Of a stretch of DNA of 64,000 bases, positions 23,986-32,770 are shown in pieces; within the stretch, counting starts at the first letter, position 1; every line of letters begins with the position of its first letter. A program made the translations under genes and the position numbers. The notes beneath the pieces are model-generated. The model made no database searches, was not told where the DNA came from, and saw only the letters and a list, made by a program, of their open reading frames with translations. This DNA comes from Lacisediminihabitans sp040549525 (GTDB lineage: Bacteria > Actinomycetota > Actinomycetes > Actinomycetales > Microbacteriaceae), in assembly GCF_040549525.1 (NCBI RefSeq), contig NZ_JBEPTM010000002.1, forward strand, positions 372,001-436,000, in the 5' to 3' direction.

Positions 23986-24453
23986 ATGACTGTTCACGCG
24001 ACCGATCGCCCACACATCGTTCCCCTCCGCCTCCTCGCGGATGGCCGGGACCATCATCCCTCCGTTCTCGCAGAGGCGAGGCGCCGGGCCGGCAGCGTGC
24101 AGCTGCGGGTGGCGGATGCGATCACCGCCTTCGCCGGGTCGATGCGTTTTGTCTACGTGCACGTGGCGCTGTTCGCCCTCTGGATGCTGTTCTTCGAGAA
24201 GAGCCCCTGGCCCACGCTGACGCTCGTGGTGTCGCTCGAGGCGATCTTCCTGTCGACCTTCGTGATGATCGGCCAGAACCGCCAGGCCGCGTTCCAGCAG
24301 TCGAAGGCCGACCACGACTTCAGCTCGACAGAGCAGGAGCTGCGCGACAACACCACGCTCACCCGCCAGATCGCGGATCTCACCGCCAAGATCGAGCAGC
24401 TGACCAGCGAGATCCACACGGAGGTGGTGGGGAAGAGGGCGAGTGGATCGTGA
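23986..24453 (+). CDS. DUF1003 family membrane protein
   Basis: 155 residues. Two transmembrane segments (FVYVHVALFALWMLFFE and LVVSLEAIFLSTFVMIGQNRQ) are followed by a predicted coiled coil (ELRDNTTLTRQIADLTAKIEQL). The W-x(6)-P-x(3)-L-x(3)-S-x-E-A-I-F-L-S-x-F-V-(L/M)-I-x-Q-N-R-Q pattern is the DUF1003 signature. The role is unknown. Start ATG 23986 after a short promoter-like spacer. Confidence 0.88.
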   Translation: MTVHATDRPHIVPLRLLADGRDHHPSVLAEARRRAGSVQLRVADAITAFAGSMRFVYVHVALFALWMLFFEKSPWPTLTLVVSLEAIFLSTFVMIGQNRQAAFQQSKADHDFSSTEQELRDNTTLTRQIADLTAKIEQLTSEIHTEVVGKRASGS

Positions 24454-24514
24454 GGCCACTCGACCGGCGGTGCCGGAGCGGAATAGTTGTCGCATCAACT
24501 AAGTTGGTACTGAC

Positions 24515-25375
24515 ATGAGCGTTACAGACCTTCTCTCCGCCGACACCTCGATGGGCACGGTGACCCTTCTCGTCGCCGACCTCGACGGGATGACCGCCTA
24601 CTACCGCGATGCCGTGGCACTCAGCGTGCTCGCGTCGACCACCGACACCGTGACCCTCGGTCGCAGCACGACCCCGCTGATCATCCTGCGGGCCGCCCCC
24701 GAGCTGGTGCAGGCGAGCCCCCGTGACGCTGGGCTGTTCCACACGGCCATCCTCTTCGACTCGGAAGCCGCGCTCGCGGCATCCGTCTACTCCGTCGCCA
24801 CCAGGGCACCGGGCACCTTCACCGGGAGCTCCGACCACCTGGTGAGCAAGGCCTTCTACTTCACCGACCCAGAGGGCAATGGTGTGGAGCTGTACTGGGA
24901 TCGAGACCGCGCAGAATGGAGCTGGGTTCACGGCCAGGTCGAGATGTCCACGCTGTTCCTCGACCCGAACACGTTCCTGGGGGAGCACCTGACCGCCGAG
25001 GCGGTGGAGGCGCCGAACTTCGGCGAGGCCGTGGTCGGGCACGTGCATCTCGCGGTCGGGGACATCGGTTCCGCGCGCGAGTTCTATGTGAACCGGCTCG
25101 GCTTCGAGCAGACCATCATGTACGGCGACTCCGCGCTCTTCGTGAGCGCGGGCGGCTACCACCACCACATGGCCATGAACACCTGGAACAGTGCCGGCGC
25201 CGGGCGCCGCGGCCGCACCCTCGGACTCGGACAGGTCGATATCGTCGTGCCCGGCTCAGACGATCTCGGATCCCTCGGAGAGCGGATGTCGCACTACGGC
25301 ATCGAGACCCGCGACGATGGGAAGACCCTCAGCTTCGACGACCCCTGGGCGAATGTGATCCGCGTGACCGCCTAG
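24515..25375 (+). CDS. Two-domain VOC/glyoxalase-fold dioxygenase-like protein
   Basis: 286 residues made of two vicinal-oxygen-chelate modules (about 8-130 and 165-285). Metal-ligand-like residues are His in GLFHTAIL, Glu in GNGVELYWD, and His in VGHVHLAVGD, with HHHMAMNTW in the second module. The set resembles the CatE/YwbC-like catechol-2,3-dioxygenase group. The stop overlaps the stop of the anti-sigma-factor gene on the other strand (CTAG). The spacer upstream contains GTTG-TCGCAT-CAAC, a possible small operator. Confidence 0.8.
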   Translation: MSVTDLLSADTSMGTVTLLVADLDGMTAYYRDAVALSVLASTTDTVTLGRSTTPLIILRAAPELVQASPRDAGLFHTAILFDSEAALAASVYSVATRAPGTFTGSSDHLVSKAFYFTDPEGNGVELYWDRDRAEWSWVHGQVEMSTLFLDPNTFLGEHLTAEAVEAPNFGEAVVGHVHLAVGDIGSAREFYVNRLGFEQTIMYGDSALFVSAGGYHHHMAMNTWNSAGAGRRGRTLGLGQVDIVVPGSDDLGSLGERMSHYGIETRDDGKTLSFDDPWANVIRVTA

Positions 25376-26220
25376 AGGGTGCCGCGCACGATCGAGTCGC
25401 CCGAGTGTGCCGGGTTGCCGTCCGGCTGCTCGCTCGAGACATCCACGATCGGATAGTCGGCCAGCTTCACATCGGCGGGGATCGTGAATGTGCCTTCCGT
25501 GCCCACGAGAACTCCAACGCTGATCAGCTTGCTGAGGTCGCTGGAGATGAGCCAGACCTCGCGATAGCCCGGCGCGCTCCGCGGCTCCGAGACGGTGACG
25601 ACGACCTGTCGTCCGGAGCGCGTCTGCTCGACCACAGCCTCGCCGGAGGCACCGGTCCAATCGGGAAGCGCATCCAGGCGGGCCTCGGCGAGCACCCTCG
25701 GCTTCGGCGCGCCCCACTTCGGGGCGAGCACTGTCGCCGCAACGAGAATCGCCCCGACCGACACGACCACCGCGAGCGCCCCTGCGAACACCGGTACGAG
25801 CAGCCGGTTTCGGCGATGATGGCGGCGGTGAGCGCGGCCGGACGAGCGGGAGGCGATCGGGAGAACGGGTTCCGGCCCGAAAGAATCAGGAGTCTCCGTG
25901 GACGCAGCCTCGGGGCTCGCAGCGGTCTCGAAAGCCACGGTGGTGGCGAAGGGAGCGGGCATCACGTCGGCGGCAAGGCCGAGCGTTCGGCTGATCGATC
26001 CCCAGACCGCCGGTCCCGGCGCGTCGAGCGGACGCTCGAGCGGCGAGCCGGACCGGGCGAGGGTCGCCACCCGCATCAGGCTGTTCAGCTCCTCGAGGCA
26101 CTCGGGGCATTCCTGCACGTGGAGCTCGTCGGCGAGCGGGATGTCGGGCTCGCCCATGGCCATCATGGCCAGGATGTCGGGATCTCTGTGCCCGGCATCC
26201 GGAACCGTGCTGTCACTCAT
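25372..26220 (-). CDS. RskA-type transmembrane anti-sigma factor
   Basis: 282 residues. The N-terminal anti-sigma zinc-binding motif HxxxCxxC is exact (HVQECPEC, about residues 34-41). A single transmembrane helix follows (VPVFAGALAVVVSVGAILVAA), and the extracytoplasmic C-terminus has the RskA fold (EPRSAPGYREVWLIS, VSSEQPDGNPAHSGDSIVRG). The usual mechanism is membrane sequestration of the sigma factor, relieved by proteolysis. The start overlaps the end of the sigma gene by 8 bases, the standard co-expression arrangement. Confidence 0.9.
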   Translation of the reverse strand: MSDSTVPDAGHRDPDILAMMAMGEPDIPLADELHVQECPECLEELNSLMRVATLARSGSPLERPLDAPGPAVWGSISRTLGLAADVMPAPFATTVAFETAASPEAASTETPDSFGPEPVLPIASRSSGRAHRRHHRRNRLLVPVFAGALAVVVSVGAILVAATVLAPKWGAPKPRVLAEARLDALPDWTGASGEAVVEQTRSGRQVVVTVSEPRSAPGYREVWLISSDLSKLISVGVLVGTEGTFTIPADVKLADYPIVDVSSEQPDGNPAHSGDSIVRGTL

Positions 26221-26770
26221 CGTCGCTCACCTCCAATCTGGTTCGTAGCCGGTCGAGACTTCGACGGATATGACTTTTCACGGTGCCGAGCGGCAGGCCG
26301 AGCCGTTCGGCGATCTGCGTGTGTGTGAGACGATCGTAAAACGCCAGTCTCATGATCTGCCTCGGCGTCTCCGGAAGGTCGGCGAGGGCATCCGCCACCA
26401 CGAGTCGCTCGGCGAGATCGTCGGGCCAGTCCATGACATCACGGTCGAGACTCTGGATGAGGGCCTCGCGATCGCGGCGATCACGCGCCCGCCGTTCGTG
26501 TGCATCCGCGATCGTGTGCTTGGTGATGCCGACCAGCCAGGCCGACAGGCGCGCACGCTCGGGATCGAAACTCGCCCGCCCCAGCCAGGCCGAGACGAAG
26601 ACGCGCTGGGTCACGTCCTCTGCGTCGGCGACATTGGCCAGTGATCGCATCGACATCCCGTAGACCAGCCGCGCCCATCTCTCGTAGACGGTGGCGAGGG
26701 CCCGCTCATCACCCGCCTGGAAGCTGGCGACGAGAGACGACTCGTCATGGTTCTGGAGCAGCTCGGACAC
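26213..26770 (-). CDS. ECF sigma factor, SigK-like
   Basis: 185 residues from GTG 26770 (AGGA 5-6 bases upstream); an in-frame TTG at 26833 would add 21 residues. Region 2 is FQAGDERALATVYERWARLVYGM...DAEDVTQRVFVSAWLG; region 4 is ETPRQIMRLAFYDRLTHTQIAERLGLPLGTVKSHIRRSLDRL. It pairs with the RskA-type anti-sigma factor just downstream. In mycobacteria SigK controls secreted surface antigens; here a sortase and a DUF4397 surface protein sit next in line on the same strand, upstream of the sigma gene. Start choice is uncertain. Confidence 0.85.
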   Translation of the reverse strand: MSELLQNHDESSLVASFQAGDERALATVYERWARLVYGMSMRSLANVADAEDVTQRVFVSAWLGRASFDPERARLSAWLVGITKHTIADAHERRARDRRDREALIQSLDRDVMDWPDDLAERLVVADALADLPETPRQIMRLAFYDRLTHTQIAERLGLPLGTVKSHIRRSLDRLRTRLEVSDDE

Positions 26771-26879
26771 GGGGATCCTGACGCTGGCCGACGAGGGGTG
26801 GTCGCCGGGAAGAGGGACTCTGTTGTCGTTCAACCTAGTCCCATCCGCGCTCGGAGTGAATATCTCGGCGGGTGAATGG

Positions 26880-27539
26880 TCACTTGCCCGTGGGCGCCGC
26901 AGCGACCGGGGTCGCCGTGACGATGACGTTGTCGAGGTAGTGCCCCGTCTTCGAGTTGAAGACGCCACCGCAGGTCACCAGGGTGAGGCGCGGTGCGCCG
27001 GTGGTATCGAAGACCTCTGCCATCGGGGCGTCGATCTTTCCCACCTGTCGCAGCTCGGTCACCGTGTAGGCGAGGGTCGAGCCATCCTCTCCCAGCAGGG
27101 TGATGGTGTCTCCCGCTGCCGCGTTCTTGAGCTTGCTGAACGGTCCGATTCCGTCGTGCCGGGAGTCGATGTGGGCCGCAATCACGGTCGCGCCCTGGGT
27201 AGCGGCGAGTCCTGGGCTGTAGCGATACCATCCCGCGTCGGCGGCGTTGGCCGGAAGGGCCATGGCCCCCTTGGCATCGACCCCCTCCGCGGTGACCGTC
27301 ATGTCGATGCCCAGCCGGTCGAATCGGATGCGCACCGGCGCGACGACCGAGGCGACCGAGAGGCTGCCGAGTGAGGCATCGGCCTTGGGGATGTCGGGAG
27401 CCGTCGGTCGAGGGCTCGGCGTCGTCGACGCGGTGGGTTTCGCCACGGGTGGGGGTGCCGCCGTGCAACCGGCGAGCACGGGAAGGGCCAGGCAGAGCGC
27501 CAGTAGGGCGCCGACTGCGGCCCTTCCCGTCATTCTCAC
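26880..27539 (-). CDS. Class F (single-domain) sortase-like lipoprotein
   Basis: 219 residues. The N-terminal signal ends in a lipobox-like LAGC (Cys about 25), followed by a Pro/Thr-rich spacer (26-60). The catalytic domain has the class F pattern: ATVIAAHIDSRHDGIGPFSKL (catalytic His) and RLTLVTCGGVFNSKTGHYLDNVIV (catalytic Cys). Sortases cut LPxTG-like signals and join proteins to the wall. The DUF4397 gene lies 28 bases upstream on the same strand. A possible substrate with LAFTG signals is encoded at 42552-43022. Confidence 0.85.
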   Translation of the reverse strand: MRMTGRAAVGALLALCLALPVLAGCTAAPPPVAKPTASTTPSPRPTAPDIPKADASLGSLSVASVVAPVRIRFDRLGIDMTVTAEGVDAKGAMALPANAADAGWYRYSPGLAATQGATVIAAHIDSRHDGIGPFSKLKNAAAGDTITLLGEDGSTLAYTVTELRQVGKIDAPMAEVFDTTGAPRLTLVTCGGVFNSKTGHYLDNVIVTATPVAAAPTGK

Positions 27540-27567
27540 TGCAGGTTTCTCTTCAGGCGCTACGCCG

Positions 27568-28437
27568 TCAGGCGCGCGACCCGACCTTCCTGCGAGCGAC
27601 TACCAGCACAGCGGCGGCGGCGAGGAGCAACCCGAATGCTCCGAGACCGATCGTCGACAGGGTCTGTGCCGATTCGGCGCGTGCTGCCGCGCCGGTCTCA
27701 CCGGCGGGAACGCCCGCCGGCGGGGTGTGCAGTCCGGTGATGGTCTGCACAGCGAGGGCGAGTGTGCTGTCCGCGGCACTGCCGTAGGCGTAGACGATCG
27801 TGTTCACGCCCTCCTGGATGGCGACATCCGCCGGTCCGATGAGCACCGGAGTCGTCGTGCCCGCCGCGACGACGGATGCCGAGACCGTGGCCGGAGCGAG
27901 GTTGAGGATCTGCTCATTGGGGTTTGTCAATCCACTGACAACGGGTGATCCTCCCGCGAGCACGTCGACGGCCGGGGCGGCGGCAACGTGGCGCACGGTG
28001 AGTCGGCCCTGGCCGGCGGCTGTCTTGGAGATGTCATTCGTGAACAGCGTGGCGGTGGGGGTGCCCGTTGCCGAGAGGTGCGCGACGGCGGTGTAGTTGC
28101 CGCCGTCTGCGAGCGGGAGGTCGACCGGGCCGATGACGACGGCGTCCGTCGCGGAGGTCGCCGTCGATGACGTGATCGCGACCGAATAGGTACCGGGGGC
28201 GAGGCTGAGCGGGCCGGCGAGGGTGCCGGGGGTGAAGTTGTCGAGGGTGAGGGCTCCATTCACCCAGACGTCGACGGTGACACCGGGCACGCCGTGCAGC
28301 ACAGAGAGCTGCGCGTTCGTGGCAGCCGAGGCCGGAAGCGGCGCCGCGAGTGCGACGAGAAGGAATGCACCGGCAGCGCCGCCGGCCATGATTCGAGTTT
28401 TCACGTGTCTGCTCCAATTCGTGAGCATGCTGGTCAT
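27568..28437 (-). CDS. DUF4397-containing secreted, membrane-anchored surface protein
   Basis: 289 residues. A signal peptide (about 1-38, cleavage after ASA) is followed by two DUF4397 modules (about 40-235; LSVLHGVPGVTVDVWVNG and LTVRHVAAAPAVDVLAGG are the paired starts). A C-terminal anchor follows (TLSTIGLGAFGLLLAAAAVLVVARRK). The position before the anchor reads LSTIG, not a proper LPxTG, so sortase processing is doubtful. The adjacent downstream gene is the class F sortase, a pairing often seen in actinobacteria. The role is probably adhesion or envelope structure. Start ATG 28437; 28428 is also possible. Confidence 0.85.
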   Translation of the reverse strand: MTSMLTNWSRHVKTRIMAGGAAGAFLLVALAAPLPASAATNAQLSVLHGVPGVTVDVWVNGALTLDNFTPGTLAGPLSLAPGTYSVAITSSTATSATDAVVIGPVDLPLADGGNYTAVAHLSATGTPTATLFTNDISKTAAGQGRLTVRHVAAAPAVDVLAGGSPVVSGLTNPNEQILNLAPATVSASVVAAGTTTPVLIGPADVAIQEGVNTIVYAYGSAADSTLALAVQTITGLHTPPAGVPAGETGAAARAESAQTLSTIGLGAFGLLLAAAAVLVVARRKVGSRA

Positions 28438-28541
28438 GCTCTTATCGGGTACTACTGGCGCAATGACCCGATCGGATGCACCCGGGACGAAAAGAAAGCT
28501 GGCAATTCGCCCGGCGAGCGCAGCCTAAAATCGCTGGAGTG

Positions 28542-29306
28542 ATGAATCTCCGCCCGAACCTCCTGAGCCGGGCCGCCGCCATACCGCTCGCGCCGGTGCT
28601 GCTCGTACAGGCGCGACGGGCGCGTGCGAGCATCCCCCGCCTGCCGGACGCGGCGCTCCCCTGGAGCGGATCGCTGCCGGGTGCCGACCTGATCCGTCTT
28701 CTCGTGCTCGGCGACTCGACGGCGGCCGGGGTCGGCGCCGACAGCCAGAGCGAGGCACTGCCGGGTACTCTCGCCCACGAATTCGGTGACCGCTTCGACC
28801 GCGGAACCAGTTGGACGGCCATCGGCGAGAACGGAGCGACCTCCCGCGACATCCTCGAGCGCTTCATCGACGACGCCACTGCGGCGACCTTCGACGTGGT
28901 CTTTCTCACCATCGGAGCCAATGACGCGCTCGGCCTGCGCTCCCGCCGCGCCTTCGGCCGGGATGTGCGCGAGATCGTGCGCCGGCTCCGCGCCGCGAAT
29001 CCGGATGCCCTGCTCCTGGTCTCGCTGATGCCTCGGTTCGACCGCTTCCGCAGCCTCCAGAGCCCCCTGCGCTGGAACCTCGCCCTGCACGCGGCGAGCC
29101 TCGACGACGCGGCGCGCGCGGCCGTGCGCGGCCTCGACCGGGTATTCGCCCTGCCGAAACCGCCGCCGTACACCCCGACGTTCTGGGCATCGGACCTCTT
29201 TCACCCCGGCCCCTCCGGGTACCGGGAGTGGGCGGAGTTCGTGCTCGACTCCGTGCCGCTCAGCCTGCTCGCGCCGCTGCGGCGCGACCACTCACGCCGC
29301 GGCTGA
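28542..29306 (+). CDS. SGNH/GDSL hydrolase (esterase/lipase-like)
   Basis: 254 residues. SGNH blocks are block I LVLGDSTAAGVG (nucleophile Ser), block III GANDALGLR (Asn), and block V SDLFHPGPSGYREWAE (Asp and His). A hydrophobic N-terminus may anchor it or be a weak signal. TGGAG precedes the start; GTG at 28539 is an alternative to ATG 28542. The 3' end overlaps the convergent AI-2E-family gene by 15 bases. Likely an ester hydrolase acting on lipid or acyl-polysaccharide. Confidence 0.88.
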   Translation: MNLRPNLLSRAAAIPLAPVLLVQARRARASIPRLPDAALPWSGSLPGADLIRLLVLGDSTAAGVGADSQSEALPGTLAHEFGDRFDRGTSWTAIGENGATSRDILERFIDDATAATFDVVFLTIGANDALGLRSRRAFGRDVREIVRRLRAANPDALLLVSLMPRFDRFRSLQSPLRWNLALHAASLDDAARAAVRGLDRVFALPKPPPYTPTFWASDLFHPGPSGYREWAEFVLDSVPLSLLAPLRRDHSRRG

Positions 29307-30419
29307 GGCCCGCTTGGACGTGTCGACACCGGGCACCGGAGTGATGGGATCGTTCCAGCGCTTGATGACCGCCCACGCTACCGCGGCCGCGGGTACCGCG
29401 ATCAGGGTGCCGAAGATTCCGCCGAGGATCGTTCCTGCGGTGAGTGCCAGCAGCACGACAAGGCCATGCAACTTGAGCGATTTTCCCATCACGAACGGGG
29501 AGAGGAAGTTGCCTTCGACCTGCTGCACGGCGATAACGACGATCGCGACCACGATCGCGGCAGTGAGCCCGTTCGTCACGAGGGTGACGAGGGCGGCGAT
29601 GATGCCCGTTGCCGTCGCACCGACGAGCGGGATGAACGCACCGATGAACACGAGGATCGCCAGCGGGATCGCCAACGGCACCTGCAGGATCAGCATGGCG
29701 ACCCCGATGAACACGGAGTCGACGAGCGCGATGATCGCGGTCCCCCGCACATAGCCCCCGAGGGTCTCCACCGCGCTGTTCCCGGCCCGGCGCAGCTTGG
29801 CATGCATCACGGGCTGGAACGGCGTGATGAGGAAGGCCCAGATCATCGGCCCGTCCTTCATGAAATAGAAGAGCACGATCACCGTGAGCACTGCGCCGGT
29901 AAGAAGCTCGGCGGCGGTCGACACCCCGGCGAGCGCTCCGGACCCGAACTGCGCACTCGTGACGAAATCGACCAGGGTCTTCTGCACATCGCTGATCTGT
30001 TTCGCGCCGATATTGAGGGGACCGTTCTGCACGAAATCGGCGACGGTGTTGATGCCGGAGCTCACCGACTTCTGCAGCGTGGAGAACTGCGACTGCACCT
30101 GGAAGACCGCGATCGTGATCACCCCGCCGAACACGATCACGCCGGCAAGCAGCGAGATGATCGCGGCGAGCACCCGAGGCATGTGCTTCTCGAGCAGTCG
30201 CACCACCGGTCGGAACGCGGATGCCACGATCAGGGCGAGAAGCACCGGCACCACCACGAGCTGCAGCCGGGTTGCCGCATAGACGATGATCACCACGATC
30301 GACAGCACGAGCAGCGCCTGGCCGCAACGCTGGGCGAGGCGACCGAAGGTGTCACTCCAGACCGCTGACGAGGTGCGCAGATTGGGCACGGGCACGGTGA
30401 GGGGCTTCTTGGTGAACAT
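29292..30419 (-). CDS. AI-2E (YdiK/PerM) family transporter
   Basis: 375 residues with eight predicted helices. Family segments: LLALIVASAFRPVVRLLEKHMPRVLAAII, VLFYFMKDGP, GGYVRGTAIIALVDSVFIGVAM, and IGAFIPLVGATATGIIAALV with VEGNFLSPFVMGKSLKLH. Members include TqsA, a proposed AI-2 exporter, and Na+/H+ antiporters; substrate assignment from sequence is weak. Start ATG 30419 near the N-terminus of homologues; longer in-frame starts have no support. Confidence 0.85.
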   Translation of the reverse strand: MFTKKPLTVPVPNLRTSSAVWSDTFGRLAQRCGQALLVLSIVVIIVYAATRLQLVVVPVLLALIVASAFRPVVRLLEKHMPRVLAAIISLLAGVIVFGGVITIAVFQVQSQFSTLQKSVSSGINTVADFVQNGPLNIGAKQISDVQKTLVDFVTSAQFGSGALAGVSTAAELLTGAVLTVIVLFYFMKDGPMIWAFLITPFQPVMHAKLRRAGNSAVETLGGYVRGTAIIALVDSVFIGVAMLILQVPLAIPLAILVFIGAFIPLVGATATGIIAALVTLVTNGLTAAIVVAIVVIAVQQVEGNFLSPFVMGKSLKLHGLVVLLALTAGTILGGIFGTLIAVPAAAVAWAVIKRWNDPITPVPGVDTSKRASAAA

Positions 30420-30488
30420 GCTTCGAGCGTACCGATGGCCCGCCGATCCGGCGTGGGGCTTGCGCGGAAGGTCCCGGCATGCACTCCG

Positions 30489-30501
30489 GTAGACTCGGAG
30501 C
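30489..30501 (+). promoter_or_regulatory. pur -10/initiator-like motif upstream of purS
   Basis: GTAGACTCGGAGC, with TAGACT as -10, lies 33-45 bases before the purS GTG. It matches the motifs before purL (GTAGAATTGGGGC), purA (GTAGACTTGGGGC) and purM (GTAGAGTTGGGGG). No good -35 at 16-18 bp was found. Confidence 0.5.
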
Positions 30502-30533
30502 ATCCACCCATAGGCGAACTCCTGGAGTGACTT

Positions 30534-30794
30534 GTGCCCGTAATCGTCGTCGAGGTCATGCCGAAGCCCGAGCTTCTCGACCCTCAGGGCAAGGCCGTCG
30601 CCGGTGCTCTTCATCGCCTCGGCACGTCCGGCATCGCGGGCGTGCGCATCGGCAAGCGTTTCGAAGTGACTGTTGACGAGGTCACGGATGAGGTGCTCGC
30701 CGAGGTCACTCAACTGGCGAACGACATGTTCTCCAACTCCGTCATCGAAGACGTCGTCTCGATCACCGTCGATTCCACGTCCGCCGCGTCATGA
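30534..30794 (+). CDS. purS: FGAM synthase subunit PurS
   Basis: 86 residues, starting VIVVEVMPKPELLDPQGKAVAGALHRLG, with the GVRIGKRFEVTVDE segment typical of PurS. It bridges PurQ and PurL in the small-type FGAM synthase. GTG 30534 is preceded by TGGAG at 10 bases. It overlaps purQ by four bases (ATGA). Confidence 0.95.
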   Translation: MPVIVVEVMPKPELLDPQGKAVAGALHRLGTSGIAGVRIGKRFEVTVDEVTDEVLAEVTQLANDMFSNSVIEDVVSITVDSTSAAS

Positions 30795-31489
30795 CCAGCA
30801 TCGGCGTCATCACCTTCCCCGGTTCCCTCGACGACCGGGATGCCCAGCGCGCCGTGCGACTGGCCGGGGCCACCCCTGTCGCCCTCTGGCACGGCTCCCA
30901 CTCGCTCGAGGGCGTCGACGCGATCGTCTTGCCGGGTGGCTTCAGCTATGGCGACTACCTGCGCTGCGGTGCCATCGCCTCCCTCTCGCCGATCATGGCG
31001 GAGGTCATCGATGCGGCGGGCAAGGGGATGCCGGTGCTCGGCATCTGCAACGGGTTCCAGATGCTCGCCGAGGCGCACCTGCTCGAGGGTGGGCTGATCC
31101 GCAACGACCACGGCAGCTTCATCTGCCGCGACCAGAAGCTGCGGGTCGAGAACACCTCCACAGCCTGGACCAATGAATTCGAATCCGGCGCCGAGATCAC
31201 CATCCCCTTGAAGAACGGGGAAGGCGGCTTCATCGCCGACGCCGAGACCATCGCGCGGCTGGAAGGTGAGGGACGGGTGGTCTTCCGCTACCTCGACGTC
31301 AACCCCAACGGCTCACTCGACGACATCGCCGGCATCACGAACGCCCGCGGCAACGTCGTTGGCCTCATGCCGCATCCGGAGCATGCGACCGAAGAGGGAT
31401 TCGGCCCCGATACCGCTCTCGCGATGCGCAACGGAACCGACGGGCTCACCGTGTTCACGAGCGCGATCGCGGCACTCATCTCGGCCTGA
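30791..31489 (+). CDS. purQ: FGAM synthase glutaminase subunit PurQ
   Basis: 232 residues, a class I glutamine amidotransferase: LPGGFSYGDYLRCGAIA, nucleophile in PVLGICNGFQML, and His/Glu in GLMPHPEHATEE. It feeds ammonia to PurL. It overlaps purS by ATGA. purL is not next to it: an opposite-strand MscS gene and a small gene lie between. Confidence 0.96.
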   Translation: MTSIGVITFPGSLDDRDAQRAVRLAGATPVALWHGSHSLEGVDAIVLPGGFSYGDYLRCGAIASLSPIMAEVIDAAGKGMPVLGICNGFQMLAEAHLLEGGLIRNDHGSFICRDQKLRVENTSTAWTNEFESGAEITIPLKNGEGGFIADAETIARLEGEGRVVFRYLDVNPNGSLDDIAGITNARGNVVGLMPHPEHATEEGFGPDTALAMRNGTDGLTVFTSAIAALISA

Positions 31490-31512
31490 GTCGTTGCCGG
31501 CGAGGCGGCCCG

Positions 31513-32673
31513 TCAGGTGCGCTCCGGATCAATGACCGGCATCGTTCCGGTGAACTGGCTCGCCCGCTCCTCGGCCTCCCGGGTTCCGGTGAAGAGTCCG
31601 ATCGGCTCGGTCGACGGGGACTTCTCCGTCGAACGGGACGCCGGGTCGACGGACTGGATCCGAGTGCGGGGCAGTGCCGCGACATCCGTCTCGTGCAGCC
31701 ACTGCACCAGCTGTTCGCGCACATGGCAGCGGAGATCGAAAAGGGTGGGGGCGTCGACCGCCGACACCAGGACGCGGAAGCGCACACAGCCACCGACGGC
31801 ATCGGTCACCTGCAGCACCCCGGTGCGACCGTCCCAGAGTGGCGACTCGGCCAGGATGGCATCGAGCCGTTCGCGCATCTCTGACGGGCTCGCCTGCCAG
31901 TCGACGTCGAACTCGATCGAGCCGAGGAGCTCGCTGGAGTGTCTCGTCCAGTTCTCGAACGGGGCGTTGGTGAAGTAGGTGGAAGGGAGCACGAGGCGCC
32001 GATCGTCCCAGATGTGGACGACGACATAGGTGAGCGTGATCTCCTCGATCCGCCCCCATTCGGCTTCGGCGATCACCACGTCGTCCACCCTGATGGCATC
32101 GCTGAATGCGAGCTGGATTCCGGCGAACACGTTGGCGAGAGTCGATTGCGCAGCGAGGCCGGCGACGATCGACACGACACCGGCGGAGGCGAGGACGCTC
32201 GCCCCGACCGCCTGCACCCCGGGGAAAGTGAGCAGGATCGACGCGATTCCGATGATCACGATGATCACGCTTGCCAGTCGGCGCACGATGGCGATCTGGG
32301 TCTGGGCGCGACGGGCGCGCTTGTTGTCCGCGACATCCGTGCGATACCTGCCGGTTGCGAGGCCGAGTCCGAAGCTGACCAGGGCCGCCGTGAGCCAGGT
32401 GCCCGCGGCGATCGTGCCCATGAGGAATCCGTGGTCGACGGTGCTGAGCGGCACCGCCACCGGCAGGGTGAAGTGGACGGCGATCCAGAGCGCGACCACG
32501 AGCAGGAATACCCGATACGGCATCCGGGCCCGCAGGATGAGCGCTCGCGCCCAGCTCTCGCGGCGAGCGGTGAGCCGCGCGGCTATCGAAGTGACCACCA
32601 CCACCACGAGCACGGCGACGAGGGCGATGACCACGGCGATGCCGAGTCCGATCCACGATTTCCAGTCCGACAT
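31513..32673 (-). CDS. MscS-family mechanosensitive channel
   Basis: 386 residues from ATG 32673. Four or five helices precede the pore-lining TM3 (VGASVLASAGVVSIVAGLAAQSTLANVFAGIQLAF, with alternating Gly/Ala). The beta domain follows (DAIRVDDVVIAEAEWGRIEEITLTYVVVHIWDDRRLVLPSTYF) and then a C-terminal tail. It belongs to the MscS/YnaI group and relieves turgor on hypo-osmotic shock. It is convergent with purQ and divergent from the small gene at 32771. Confidence 0.9.
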   Translation of the reverse strand: MSDWKSWIGLGIAVVIALVAVLVVVVVTSIAARLTARRESWARALILRARMPYRVFLLVVALWIAVHFTLPVAVPLSTVDHGFLMGTIAAGTWLTAALVSFGLGLATGRYRTDVADNKRARRAQTQIAIVRRLASVIIVIIGIASILLTFPGVQAVGASVLASAGVVSIVAGLAAQSTLANVFAGIQLAFSDAIRVDDVVIAEAEWGRIEEITLTYVVVHIWDDRRLVLPSTYFTNAPFENWTRHSSELLGSIEFDVDWQASPSEMRERLDAILAESPLWDGRTGVLQVTDAVGGCVRFRVLVSAVDAPTLFDLRCHVREQLVQWLHETDVAALPRTRIQSVDPASRSTEKSPSTEPIGLFTGTREAEERASQFTGTMPVIDPERT

Positions 32674-32770
32674 GACGCCAAGAGTAGGCGGTTTTTGCTG
32701 CACGGCTGCGGCGGGAATCACCCGCGAGTGGGGGCTGCCACCGATGAGCGCGTGCCTTTATGGTGAGCGG

